This document shows, piece after piece, positions 25,491 to 33,530 of a stretch of DNA of 64,000 nucleotides (position 1 is its first letter; each line of letters starts with the position of its first letter). This stretch comes from Chloroflexota bacterium (GTDB taxonomy: Bacteria > Chloroflexota > Anaerolineae > Aggregatilineales > Phototrophicaceae). The stretch covers positions 62,001 to 126,000 of the forward strand of contig JAPOVL010000033.1 of assembly GCA_026708115.1 (NCBI GenBank). The letters are read 5' to 3'. The notes below the pieces were generated by a model. That model had not been told where the DNA came from, made no database searches, and was given only the letters and a program-made list of their open reading frames with translations. A program made the position numbers and the translations under genes.

Positions 25491-27383
25491 CTAGTCGAAA
25501 TAAGCCGAGGCTTCGTGGATGAACAGATGATCGCTGAAGATGCGCCGCGCCGCGACCGGATTGCCCTCCGCGTCCAAGACTTGCTGTTCTTCCGTCAGCG
25601 CTTCGCCGTTGTCGTCGAACACCGGATTGCCCTCATCGTCCAAAAGCGGCACGTCTTTGGTCGCATACACAAAGAGCGGATTTCCTTCGTCGTCCAACTT
25701 CACATCACCGCCCTCGATGACGACGCTGTCCCAGCTGACGATCCAATCCAGACGCTTCAACCCGCGCTGATTATCGGTGATCACCAGCGCGCCCCAAACA
25801 TTGGGCAATTCCTTTGGCGCGCCTTCCAGATGATGGTCGAACTCTTCCATCACGCGCAGCAGCACAGGCGCCTCCATTTCCGGTATCGTGCGGAAGCGCA
25901 ATGGCACTTGATTGGCGCTCAGCTTCTGGAACTTCAATTCGTCGATCATCTGCTGGTACTGGCCGTTCTCGGCGGTCTCTCCGTTGATTTCGGTGATGAT
26001 GTCCGCGGCGGACAATCCTTCGTGCCCATGGAATTGCGCAGTGGTATAAGCCCCCGCAAGCATTTGATCGAAGGGAATCGTCCGGCCGATGCCCACCTTG
26101 CTATGCGCCGGCTCAAAGGTTAGCTCGTGGACAATCTCAGTCTCTGCCGAGGTCTTGACTGCGAATTTCGCCAAGCCCATATAGCTCAGTATCGTCGTCA
26201 CCGAAACCAGCAGCATCGCAATCGTCAACATGAAACGGCGATGGGCGAAGCGCCTGCTCGGTGTCACATCCAGGTAGGGCAGCATAGCCAAGCCGCCCAA
26301 CGCGACCGTCGGGAAGGCCACCCCCCAGATGAACTTGTCGCCCAGCTTGAGCGCCCCCTGAATCCAAAGGAAGTACCAGGGCGCCGTCGTGCCCAAAGGC
26401 GTCACTTGCGGATCGGCGTGGTTCTCCAGCGGCGCGTGATAGAACCAGATGCAAAGCACCGTGATGATGAAAGTGGTCGCCCCCAGCCACATCAACTCGT
26501 TGGTCAAAATGTCGGGTATGAAATAAACGCGCTTGTCCAGCGGCACGCGCTTCGCGCTGTCTTCGCCGATATTCTCTTTCTGCGGCGGCAAGCTGTAACC
26601 GTGGATGATGACTTTGTAATAATGTACGCCGAAGAAAACGAAGAGCAGGGCAGGCAGCGCCAGGACATGCAGCAGATAAAAGCGCAGCAAGCCATTCGCC
26701 CCCAACTCCGGCGCGCCCCGCAGCAGCAAGTTCACCTGGTCGCCCACCACCGGCGTCGCTTCCGCCATCGACGCCCCAATCGTCACCGCCCAAAGCGACA
26801 ACTGATCCCAGGGCAACAAATAACCCGAGAAACTGAGGAAACCGGTGATCACCAATAGCAACAAACCGGTGAACCAGGTGAATTGTCGCGGTTTCTTGTA
26901 ACTGCCCGTGATCCAGGTGCGCATCATGTGCAGCGCCACCACAGCGACCATGAACTCCGCGCCCAGCCGGTGCATATCCCGCATCAACTGGCCCAGCGGC
27001 ACATTGCTGAGTATCGTCAGCATATCGCCATAGGCGATCTCGGGTGAGGGCGTGTACCAGAGCATCAACAAAATGCCCGTGATCGTCTCGAAGAAAACAA
27101 AATAAGAAGACAGCCAGCCCAAACGGAAGCTGGGATACATGCCCGTCACATCGCGATTGAAGTAAGACGGGCGCATGTGCAGCCAGAAGCCATCGGCATG
27201 CGGCGTCAAACGCGGATTGGGGCGCCGGCTGGCGCCGTCGCCGCGCAAAGCCTCGCGCACGTCCTGCACGTTCATGCCGGCGGTCAGGCGCTCCACCGAA
27301 TCGTCTATGCCTTCGAAGATCGCCTTTTTGAAGCCTTTTTCCTTGACATCATCGAGGAATGACGGGAAGGGGAGAATGGACAT
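25491..27383 (-). CDS. Fused cytochrome b of the bc complex with long C-terminal extension
   Basis: 630 residues, longer than usual. The membrane part (about 85-410) holds both b6-like and subunit IV-like helices. Heme b ligands are His138/His152 and His239/His254. The 14 and 15 residue spacing is that of b6-type proteins. The quinol-site motif aligned to PEWY reads TAPWYFLW (333-340), lacking the Glu. After residue 410 comes a soluble extension of about 220 residues, with DIITEINGE and three DDEGNP/DAEGNP repeats. This is the proton-translocating quinol oxidase core, between Rieske and cytochrome c genes. Confidence 0.88.
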   Translation of the reverse strand: MSILPFPSFLDDVKEKGFKKAIFEGIDDSVERLTAGMNVQDVREALRGDGASRRPNPRLTPHADGFWLHMRPSYFNRDVTGMYPSFRLGWLSSYFVFFETITGILLMLWYTPSPEIAYGDMLTILSNVPLGQLMRDMHRLGAEFMVAVVALHMMRTWITGSYKKPRQFTWFTGLLLLVITGFLSFSGYLLPWDQLSLWAVTIGASMAEATPVVGDQVNLLLRGAPELGANGLLRFYLLHVLALPALLFVFFGVHYYKVIIHGYSLPPQKENIGEDSAKRVPLDKRVYFIPDILTNELMWLGATTFIITVLCIWFYHAPLENHADPQVTPLGTTAPWYFLWIQGALKLGDKFIWGVAFPTVALGGLAMLPYLDVTPSRRFAHRRFMLTIAMLLVSVTTILSYMGLAKFAVKTSAETEIVHELTFEPAHSKVGIGRTIPFDQMLAGAYTTAQFHGHEGLSAADIITEINGETAENGQYQQMIDELKFQKLSANQVPLRFRTIPEMEAPVLLRVMEEFDHHLEGAPKELPNVWGALVITDNQRGLKRLDWIVSWDSVVIEGGDVKLDDEGNPLFVYATKDVPLLDDEGNPVFDDNGEALTEEQQVLDAEGNPVAARRIFSDHLFIHEASAYFD

Positions 27384-27423
27384 AGATGCTCCTCAACTTA
27401 AAGCAGCTTAACCATTTGCCGGT

Positions 27424-28020
27424 TCAATGCAGTTCTCCGATGATGCGCGCGCCGGTATCGATCTGTATGCTCGTGATCTCCCGCGTCAGATCCAGCGGGA
27501 TCGGGCCGCCGTCCGCCGGCGTGACCAAGGTACTGCCATCGGCATAAGTGACCGTGGCGATGAAACGATCCAGATTGCGCGGCGCCGGACCCTCGATCCA
27601 CTGCCCATTGAGCTGGAACTTCGAGCCGTGACAGGGACATTCAAAGCGGAAATTGGTCGGCACCCACTTCGGCAAACAGCCCAAGTGCGTGCAAACTTGA
27701 TACAAGGCCCGCAGTCCATCCGGCGTATGCGAGATATGAAAACGCCCCGACGACACCGTCACCGGCGCCGCGCCGGCGCTCGGCAACTCCTCGGGATCAA
27801 AGGCGAAGGTGCCGCCGAATTCGCCCTCTTTGAAGCGCGGGAAAGCGAACCAAATCAACCCGGCGCTGGTCTCGCCCAACAGCAAAGCCATGGACGCGAT
27901 CCAGATGTAATTGAGGAATTCTCGTCTGCTCGGCGCTGTCACCTGGACGCCCGGCGCGGCAGCCGGCCTGGCGACCGCGGCGCTCATGGATGTCGGTCGT
28001 GCGGATTGTGCAGTAGCCAT
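27424..28020 (-). CDS. Rieske iron-sulfur protein of the bc complex
   Basis: 198 residues. The N-terminus has a twin-arginine-like motif SRREFLNYIW at residues 31-40 and one helix (IASMALLLGETSAGLIWFAF), typical of a Tat-exported, membrane-anchored Rieske protein. [2Fe-2S] ligands are Cys110-Thr-His112 and Cys128-Pro-Cys130-His131, in CTHLGC and CPCHGS. Ligands are Cys110, His112, Cys128 and His131; Cys115 and Cys130 form the disulfide. It is the first gene of the minus-strand respiratory run. GGAGG lies upstream of the ATG. Confidence 0.93.
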   Translation of the reverse strand: MATAQSARPTSMSAAVARPAAAPGVQVTAPSRREFLNYIWIASMALLLGETSAGLIWFAFPRFKEGEFGGTFAFDPEELPSAGAAPVTVSSGRFHISHTPDGLRALYQVCTHLGCLPKWVPTNFRFECPCHGSKFQLNGQWIEGPAPRNLDRFIATVTYADGSTLVTPADGGPIPLDLTREITSIQIDTGARIIGELH

Positions 28021-28240
28021 ATTCTGTCGTCGTCCTCCGTTGCAACAGGACTGATAACGCCGTTTTCCGAATTATTACAATTTACATTACGAACTCGGTT
28101 TCTGCTTTTGTTAAATATATCACAATCTCATGGGGGTGTCAAAGTATAAACCTTTGTGGATTGGCTGGGAAATCTGGTCGAGGATGATACGGAAAATTAC
28201 GGTAAAATGTCGAAAATACCAACCATATCATGCAGGCAAC

Positions 28241-31200
28241 ATGGCACCCATCACCATCCAGCCTAACGACAGGCAGCTTAGAAAATACTACGATACACTT
28301 AGCGAACTGCGCGATGTCCCGCACGAAGGCGGCACGCGCCGCGCCTTCAGCGCCTTGCTCTCCGCCATGGCCAAGCGCCGCAAGCTCAAGCTCGTCGAAG
28401 AGCATTCGATCCAGGCGACAAACTCAACTCGTACCGTACGCCCCGATGGCGCGCTCATTGATGAATTCATGCGCCCTTTTGGCTTATGGGAAGCCAAAGA
28501 CAGCGCTGATAATCTCTACGTCGAAATCAACAAAAAGAAAGCCGCCGGCTACCCGCTCAAAAACATCATCTTTGAAGACACCGTCACCGCCGTTCTTTAC
28601 CAAGATGGCTACGAAGCGCGTCGAACGCGCATCCGCGAAAAGAAGAACTTCGCCGCCCTGCTCAGCCAATATCTCAGTTACCGAGCAGAATCCTTCGACA
28701 ACTTCAACGAAGCGGCCCAGAGCTACGGCGAGCAAATCCGCGAAATCGCCACCCAGCTCAAAGGCAAGATCGACGCTGCCCACCAGGACAATCCCGAATT
28801 CCAGCGCCAGTTCGACGAATTCATGGGGCTCTGCCGCCGTTCGCTCAATCCCAACATCAGCACCGAAGCCGTCGACGAAATGCTCATCCAGCACCTCATG
28901 ACCGAGCGCATCATCCGCCGCGTCTTTGATGTCGCGCAGTTTGCCCAGACCAATGTCATCGCCGCCAAGATCGAAGAAGTCATCCGCGCCCTCACCAGCC
29001 GCTATTTCAACCGCAGCGATTTTCTCGGCGCGCTCAATCAGTTCCACAAAGCCATTGAAGACGCCGCCGAAGACCTCGATTTCAGCGACAAGCAAACCTT
29101 CATCAACTCCGTCTACGAGAAGTTCTTTCAGGGCTACAGCGTCAAAGTCGCCGATACCCACGGCATCGTCTACACGCCCCAGGAAATCGTCGACTTCATG
29201 TGCGCCGCCGTCGAAGAAGTCCTCGCAACCGAGTTCGGCAAAAAGCTCGGCGACGAAGGCGTCGTCATCATTGACCCCGCCACTGGCACCGGCAACTTCG
29301 TCGTCAACCTGCTGCGCCGCGCCTACGGGCGCAACCTGCGCGAGTTCGAGAGCTTCTACCGCGAACGCCTCTTCGCCAACGAAGTCATGCTCATGCCTTA
29401 TTACATCGCCTCGCTCAATATCGAGCGCGAATACTACGAACTCACCGGCCGCGCCGCGCCCTTCGAGGGACTCTGCTTCGTCGACACCCTCGATCTGGCC
29501 CGCGAACGGCAAATGTCCTTTTTCAACGAAGCCAACACCGAGCGCGTCGAACGCCAGAAAGCCGCCGATATCAACGTCATCATCGGCAACCCGCCTTACA
29601 ACGTCGGCCAGGTCAACGAGAACGACAATAACAAGAATCGCAAATACGATGTCATCGACCGTCGCATCCGCGCGACCTACGCTAAAGACTCAAAAGCGAC
29701 CAACAAGAACGCCTTGAGCGATGTCTATGTCAAGTTTTTCCGTTGGGCGGTTGACAGGCTGGAAGATCGGCCCGGCATCGTCTGTTTTGTCAGCAATAAT
29801 AGCTTCGTCGATCAGTATGCCTTTGACGGCATGAGGAAACACCTGCTGCAAGATTTTGACAGAGTCTACCACTTGGACTTGCACGGCAATGTCCGCCAAA
29901 ATCCCAAAATCAGCGGCACGTCCCATAACGTCTTCGGCATTCAGGTGGGCGTCGGCATTACCGTCGCTGTTCGCTCCCAAGAAATCAAAGACCATAAGCT
30001 GCTCTATCACCGCCTCCCTGAATTCTGGCGCAAGGAAAACAAACTCGACTACCTCGCCGACAACGCTCCCCCTCCCTCTTTATGGGGGAGGGGGCCGGGG
30101 GGTGGGGGCATCGACTGGCAGCGCCTCGTCCCCAATACCAAACACACCTGGCGCCGCACCGACACCGAAGACGAATTCGCATCCTATCTCGCCATCGGCA
30201 GCAAAGAAGCCAAACGCACCAAGCGCGATCAAGCCGAAACGATTTTCAAGACCTATTCTGGCGGTGTAAAGACAAATCGTGACGTTTACGTTTATGATTT
30301 CCAGTTTGATGCGTTGGCTAAACGTATGCGGCGCTTTGTCGACGATTACAATAGCCAAGTCGACAAATACAAGCGACAAAATCCTAAGCCGAACATTGAT
30401 GACTTTGTCGACTACAGAATTGTTTCGTGGAGCCGTAATCTGAAGCTCGATTTGAAGCGCGGCAACTATTCAATCTACTCACGAGACAAAATCAGATGCA
30501 GTCTATATCGACCTTTCGCGAAGCGACATCTTTATCTTGACCGAATACTAAACGAGGAAGTGTATCAGCAGCCGATTTTCTTCCCAAACGAGCAATCCGA
30601 AGCGGAAAACCGACTAATGTGCGTTGCGTCGGTAGGCATTGAAAAGCCATTCTATTCGATACTCGTGAATACAATACCGAATCTTTCATTTGTTGGCTTT
30701 GGTGGTGGCTGCCAAACATTCCCCTTCTACACATACGACCAAGACGGCTCCAACCGCCGCGAAAACATCACCGACTGGGCCCTCGACCAATTCCGCGACC
30801 ACTACAACGACCCGGCCATTACAAAATGGGACATCTTCTACTACGTCTACGGCCTGCTCCACCATCCCGGCTACCGCCAACGCTACGCCCTCGATCTCAA
30901 GCGCAATCTGCCCAGAATCCCGTTCGCGCCAACCCGCACCAGCGAAAATGTAGGGGCGACCTATCAGGTCGCCCGAAAGTCCGAATCTCAATCCGAGGCG
31001 ACAAAGTCTCCCCCCATTGCAATGGGGGGAGATTTAGAGGGGGGTGGGGGGTTCTGGCCCTTCTCCCAAGCCGGACGCCAACTCGCCGACCTCCACCTCA
31101 ACTACGAATCAGTCGACCGCTACGGACTCGATTGGCATGCCGAGCGCAGTCCCATCAGTTACCGCGTCGAAAAGATGCTGCCCAAAGGCAAGGTCGACGC

Positions 31201-31507
31201 CGCCGACGGCAATTACAAGGTCTACAATACGCTCAAATACAACGACACCTTGACCTTGCACAACATCCCCGAACGCGCCTTCGCCTATCGCCTCGGCAAT
31301 CGCGCTGCCCTCGACTGGATCGTCGACCAATACCGTCTCAAAACCGACAAGCGCAGCGGCATCACCCATGACCCTAACGGCTACAGCGACGACCCGCAAT
31401 ATATCCTCAAACTCATCGAACGCGTCATCACCGTCAGCCTGCGCACCGTCGACATCGTCGAAAACCTCGCCAAACTCCCCTTCCGCGCCGACTCCGGTGA
31501 TGCCTAG
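28241..31507 (+). CDS. Nuclease-methyltransferase fusion restriction enzyme (Type IIG/ISP-like, no helicase)
   Basis: 1088 residues from ATG 28241. The frame opens at 28130, but the first 37 codons look non-coding. The N-terminal nuclease is PD-(D/E)xK-like: Pro-Asp at 68-69 and Glu84-Ala-Lys86 (GLWEAK). A helical linker follows, then an N6-adenine methyltransferase: YTPQEIVDFM, SAM motif IDPATGTGNF near 344 and catalytic NPPY near 449. The C-terminal half is the target-recognition region. No helicase motifs are seen, unlike full Type ISP enzymes. Three palindromic repeats interrupt the C-terminal half in frame (near residues 609, 903 and 922). DNA from about 30280 to 30730 looks lower in G+C than its flanks. 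It would methylate and cut DNA as one polypeptide. Confidence 0.82.
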   Translation: MAPITIQPNDRQLRKYYDTLSELRDVPHEGGTRRAFSALLSAMAKRRKLKLVEEHSIQATNSTRTVRPDGALIDEFMRPFGLWEAKDSADNLYVEINKKKAAGYPLKNIIFEDTVTAVLYQDGYEARRTRIREKKNFAALLSQYLSYRAESFDNFNEAAQSYGEQIREIATQLKGKIDAAHQDNPEFQRQFDEFMGLCRRSLNPNISTEAVDEMLIQHLMTERIIRRVFDVAQFAQTNVIAAKIEEVIRALTSRYFNRSDFLGALNQFHKAIEDAAEDLDFSDKQTFINSVYEKFFQGYSVKVADTHGIVYTPQEIVDFMCAAVEEVLATEFGKKLGDEGVVIIDPATGTGNFVVNLLRRAYGRNLREFESFYRERLFANEVMLMPYYIASLNIEREYYELTGRAAPFEGLCFVDTLDLARERQMSFFNEANTERVERQKAADINVIIGNPPYNVGQVNENDNNKNRKYDVIDRRIRATYAKDSKATNKNALSDVYVKFFRWAVDRLEDRPGIVCFVSNNSFVDQYAFDGMRKHLLQDFDRVYHLDLHGNVRQNPKISGTSHNVFGIQVGVGITVAVRSQEIKDHKLLYHRLPEFWRKENKLDYLADNAPPPSLWGRGPGGGGIDWQRLVPNTKHTWRRTDTEDEFASYLAIGSKEAKRTKRDQAETIFKTYSGGVKTNRDVYVYDFQFDALAKRMRRFVDDYNSQVDKYKRQNPKPNIDDFVDYRIVSWSRNLKLDLKRGNYSIYSRDKIRCSLYRPFAKRHLYLDRILNEEVYQQPIFFPNEQSEAENRLMCVASVGIEKPFYSILVNTIPNLSFVGFGGGCQTFPFYTYDQDGSNRRENITDWALDQFRDHYNDPAITKWDIFYYVYGLLHHPGYRQRYALDLKRNLPRIPFAPTRTSENVGATYQVARKSESQSEATKSPPIAMGGDLEGGGGFWPFSQAGRQLADLHLNYESVDRYGLDWHAERSPISYRVEKMLPKGKVDAADGNYKVYNTLKYNDTLTLHNIPERAFAYRLGNRAALDWIVDQYRLKTDKRSGITHDPNGYSDDPQYILKLIERVITVSLRTVDIVENLAKLPFRADSGDA
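30068..30108. repeat. G/C-rich palindromic element inside the restriction gene (element P1)
   Basis: CCCCCTCC, a short A/T-rich centre and GGGGGAGGGGG, followed by a G-rich tail to about 30108. It is translated in frame as PPPSLWGRGPGGGG. The composition and palindrome are foreign to the surrounding coding sequence, so it looks like an inserted repeat that kept the frame. It resembles the palindromes at 31007 and 31532. Confidence 0.7.
30950..30975. repeat. 26-bp palindromic repeat inside the restriction gene
   Basis: GTAGGGGCGACCTATCAGGT followed by CGCCCG, with stem GGGCGACC/GGTCGCCC and loop TATCA. It is identical in all 26 bases to the intergenic copies at 32322 and 33259. Here it is translated in frame as VGATYQVAR. 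Confidence 0.85.
31007..31050. repeat. Perfect 26-bp G/C palindrome with G-rich tail inside the restriction gene (element P2)
   Basis: A perfect 13-bp inverted repeat, TCTCCCCCCATTG and CAATGGGGGGAGA (31007-31032), followed by a tail of G runs to about 31050. It is translated in frame as SPPIAMGGDLEGGGG. It lies 31 bases after the 26-bp repeat at 30950, so both may have arrived as one composite. Confidence 0.78.
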
Positions 31508-31525
31508 CACCTGCATTAAAGTAGA

Positions 31526-31573
31526 AAAAAGCCCCTCTCCCCTTGTGGGAGAGGGGTTTGGGGTGAGGGGGCA
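31526..31573 (+). terminator. Palindromic element P3, likely also the terminator of the restriction gene
   Basis: A perfect 10-bp stem, CCCCTCTCCC (31532-31541) and GGGAGAGGGG (31547-31556), loop CTTGT, preceded by AAAAAA and followed by TTTGGGG. It begins 19 bases after the restriction gene stop. It belongs to the same G/C-palindrome style as the two elements inside the gene, so it is both a repeat and a plausible transcription terminator. Confidence 0.6.
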
Positions 31574-31582
31574 ACCCGCGCC

Positions 31583-31690
31583 AAATCCGAAGACGACTAA
31601 GTCTTATCCTCCGTGCCCTCCGCATCCTTGTGGTCAAAAAAATCTTTGTGCCTCTGTGCCCTCTGCGCTTCTCCGGTTAACCCACAATTA
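31583..31690 (+). repeat. Composite dispersed repeat, copy 1
   Basis: Contains AATCCGAAGACGACTAAGTC, then TTATCCTCC and the low-complexity phrase with alternating TGTGCC/CTCTGCG units. A second copy begins at 32212 (AAGCCGAAGACGACTAGATC), and a partial third lies near 33131. An open frame across it gives a repeat-derived peptide and is not called a gene. Confidence 0.65.
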
Positions 31691-31763
31691 CCAAACCCAA
31701 ATGTTTCCAAATCGCTCATTTTCTGTTACGGTTCTACCATCCTCAATCGTCGGAGACTAGCGA

Positions 31764-31988
31764 ATGGAAGCCAACCCACCACAAGACGCCGTCGGACGAT
31801 CCAACAGCGAGCGCATCACGGCGATCGAAGCAACCTTGCCTCATTTGGCGACAAGAGCGGATATCGCGAACATCAGAACCGATATTGAGAGCTTGCGATC
31901 CGAAATAACGACTATGCGCTGGCTGATTGTGGTCGCCATCGCTGTGACTGGCATCCTTGTGCAATACCTCAATCAAGGCGGAGCTTGA
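31764..31988 (+). CDS. Small coiled-coil membrane protein (paralog 1)
   Basis: 74 residues. A polar N-terminus with SERITAIEATLPHLATRADI is followed by a heptad-like coil (IANIRTDIESLRSEITTMRW) and one C-terminal membrane helix (WLIVVAIAVTGILVQYL). The pattern is like DUF1640/XhlA-type small proteins, which is a resemblance only. GGAG precedes the ATG by nine bases. The next gene starts one base after its stop and is a paralog. It lies downstream of the restriction gene. Confidence 0.65.
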   Translation: MEANPPQDAVGRSNSERITAIEATLPHLATRADIANIRTDIESLRSEITTMRWLIVVAIAVTGILVQYLNQGGA

Positions 31989-31989
31989 A

Positions 31990-32208
31990 GTGGCAATTCA
32001 AGCTGCGACTGAACAAGCGCAGATTGAATCCAATCAGGCAGGGCGGTCTAGCAGCGAGCGTATTACAGCCATCGAAGCGACCTTGCCCCGTCTCGCAACC
32101 AAAGCCGATTTGGAGCGCCATACCAGGCTCCGCATCATGTGGCTCGCCGGCGCACAGTTCGCCCGCTTCGCCGCCTTGTCAGCCCTGCTTTTGCATTTCC
32201 TGGGCTAA
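31990..32208 (+). CDS. Small coiled-coil membrane protein (paralog 2, GTG start)
   Basis: 72 residues from a GTG at 31990, one base after the preceding stop. It shares SSERITAIEATLPRLATKAD with paralog 1, then diverges. Its C-terminal hydrophobic segment (LAGAQFARFAALSALLLHFL) is less regular. Tandem duplication and coupling suggest a hetero-oligomer, which is inference. An ATG at 31957 is in frame but lies inside the upstream gene. Confidence 0.58.
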   Translation: MAIQAATEQAQIESNQAGRSSSERITAIEATLPRLATKADLERHTRLRIMWLAGAQFARFAALSALLLHFLG

Positions 32209-32211
32209 TGA

Positions 32212-32410
32212 ACCCAAGCCGAAGACGACTAGATCCTATCCTTCGCGACCTTCGCGCCTTTGTGGTGAAAAAACCTCAGTAGGACCAACAAAGTCATGAA
32301 GCTCAAACTTATAAGTCACCCGTAGGGGCGACCTATCAGGTCGCCCGCAAAACGGTCTTCTCCCTTGGTTTTTCTCTGTGCCCTCCGCGCCTCTGTGGCC
32401 AATCCACACA
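32212..32410 (+). repeat. Composite dispersed repeat, copy 2, with 26-bp palindrome
   Basis: It begins with AAGCCGAAGACGACTAGATC and continues through CTTCGCGCC-type low complexity and TCAGTAGGACCAAC. It includes the 26-bp palindrome at 32322-32347 and ends in a second TGTGCC/CTCTGTGG stretch. The TCAGTAGGACCAAC-to-palindrome part aligns with 33211-33291. Confidence 0.65.
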
Positions 32411-32426
32411 TCCCAAGCCCACCAAG

Positions 32427-32891
32427 TCACATACTATGCGCCTTGTACACAATCCCATTCGCCTCCTGCAACTCGCGAATGTAACGTATGATCTGGCTAA
32501 CCTCCTCCCGCGCCACCTGCGGCTGCGCCGGCATGTCCCCATAGGGCCAATGATGCTGCCGCACGCCCGTCGCCGCCGCCAGGTAGAAGGCCTCGTCCGA
32601 ATGATGCCCCGGGTTGTAAATGTCATGGACGAGCGGCGGCCCCAGCTTCGTGCCCGCCGCGTTCGGACCGTGACAGACCTGGCAATTCACCTTGAAGAGC
32701 GCCGCGCCCGCCTCCCCCTCCTGGGACAGCGCGGCCGGAACAACCTCAACCGTGAACGCCTGATCCTCTTGCCCGACATGGGACAAGATCGCGGCCGCGG
32801 CCATCGCCGCCAGCGCAATCGCCCCGGCGACAATGAACAACAGCGCCTGCTTCTCTTTCTTCCGACCCCGCGCCCGGCTCCGCTTCTTCAT
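32427..32891 (-). CDS. Membrane-anchored monoheme cytochrome c
   Basis: 154 residues from ATG 32891, supported by GAGGAG eleven bases upstream; the frame's earlier ATG at 32966 lacks a site. A very basic N-terminus (KKRSRARGRKKEKQ) precedes one anchor helix (LLFIVAGAIALAAMAAAAIL). A class I cytochrome c domain follows with NCQVCHGPNAAGTKLGPP. The likely distal Met is in YGDMPAQPQV. It stands apart from the main respiratory block, flanked by repeats on both sides. Confidence 0.82.
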   Translation of the reverse strand: MKKRSRARGRKKEKQALLFIVAGAIALAAMAAAAILSHVGQEDQAFTVEVVPAALSQEGEAGAALFKVNCQVCHGPNAAGTKLGPPLVHDIYNPGHHSDEAFYLAAATGVRQHHWPYGDMPAQPQVAREEVSQIIRYIRELQEANGIVYKAHSM

Positions 32892-33130
32892 GCTCCGCTC
32901 CTCGTTGCGCAATATAGCGGCCCTGTTCCCACCGCTTCCGGCCCGCTTGCCGCCATCTGCTGCCATATATGCGGCCGAATGCCGTCGCCCCGCATAAGCG
33001 ACCTAGCGCAAACCCGCCCCGGCCATTCCCAGCCTGCCTATCATACTAAATGCCCCTTACATCCAAATTACAATTGTCTTACAGCTCTCGCCCTGCCCGC
33101 GCGCCGCGGCATCATCCCGCCCCCATCATC

Positions 33131-33291
33131 TTCAGCGACTAAAACCTTGTCCTTCGCGCCTTGACGGTCAGCGTCGCCGGTCAAATTCTTCGCGACCGCT
33201 AGTGCAAAAATCTCAGTAAGACCAACTAAATTATGCAACTCCAAAATAAAAGTCGGCGGTAGGGGCGACCTATCAGGTCGCCCGAAAATCG
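33131..33291 (+). repeat. Composite dispersed repeat, degraded copy 3, with 26-bp palindrome
   Basis: CTCAGTAAGACCAACTAAAT at 33210 aligns with CTCAGTAGGACCAACAAAGT at 32276. The alignment runs with interruptions to the identical 26-bp palindrome at 33259-33284. The part before it shares the CCTTCGCGCCTT phrase but is more diverged. Confidence 0.6.
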
Positions 33292-33530
33292 CCACAAAAA
33301 TACAGATTTATTGGCGATATCAAGCTAGATGAAAATGTGTCAGCACCTCAGCCGATGCTACGGAGCACTGGCCGGGGGAGATGGGGGGTAGAAAATCGCG
33401 GCAACGCTCCGTTGCACGACTTAAACCTGTGCTGATTCCAAAACGCGAACATTTGGTCTCCCTTCCATCCCAAATCCATGCTACCTTGTCCTCACTTGCA
33501 CATTAACAACCCAATCGCGTTCCCAGCGAT

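Noticed and set aside
28484-29512. 342-codon open frame on the minus strand opposite the restriction gene
   Set aside because: It is antisense to strong methyltransferase motifs and arises from C-ending codon bias; its sequence is low-complexity Val/Asp/Glu/Phe.
31368-31760. 130-codon frame crossing the end of the restriction gene and a repeat
   Set aside because: Made from an alternate frame of the gene plus dispersed-repeat sequence; no protein-like pattern.
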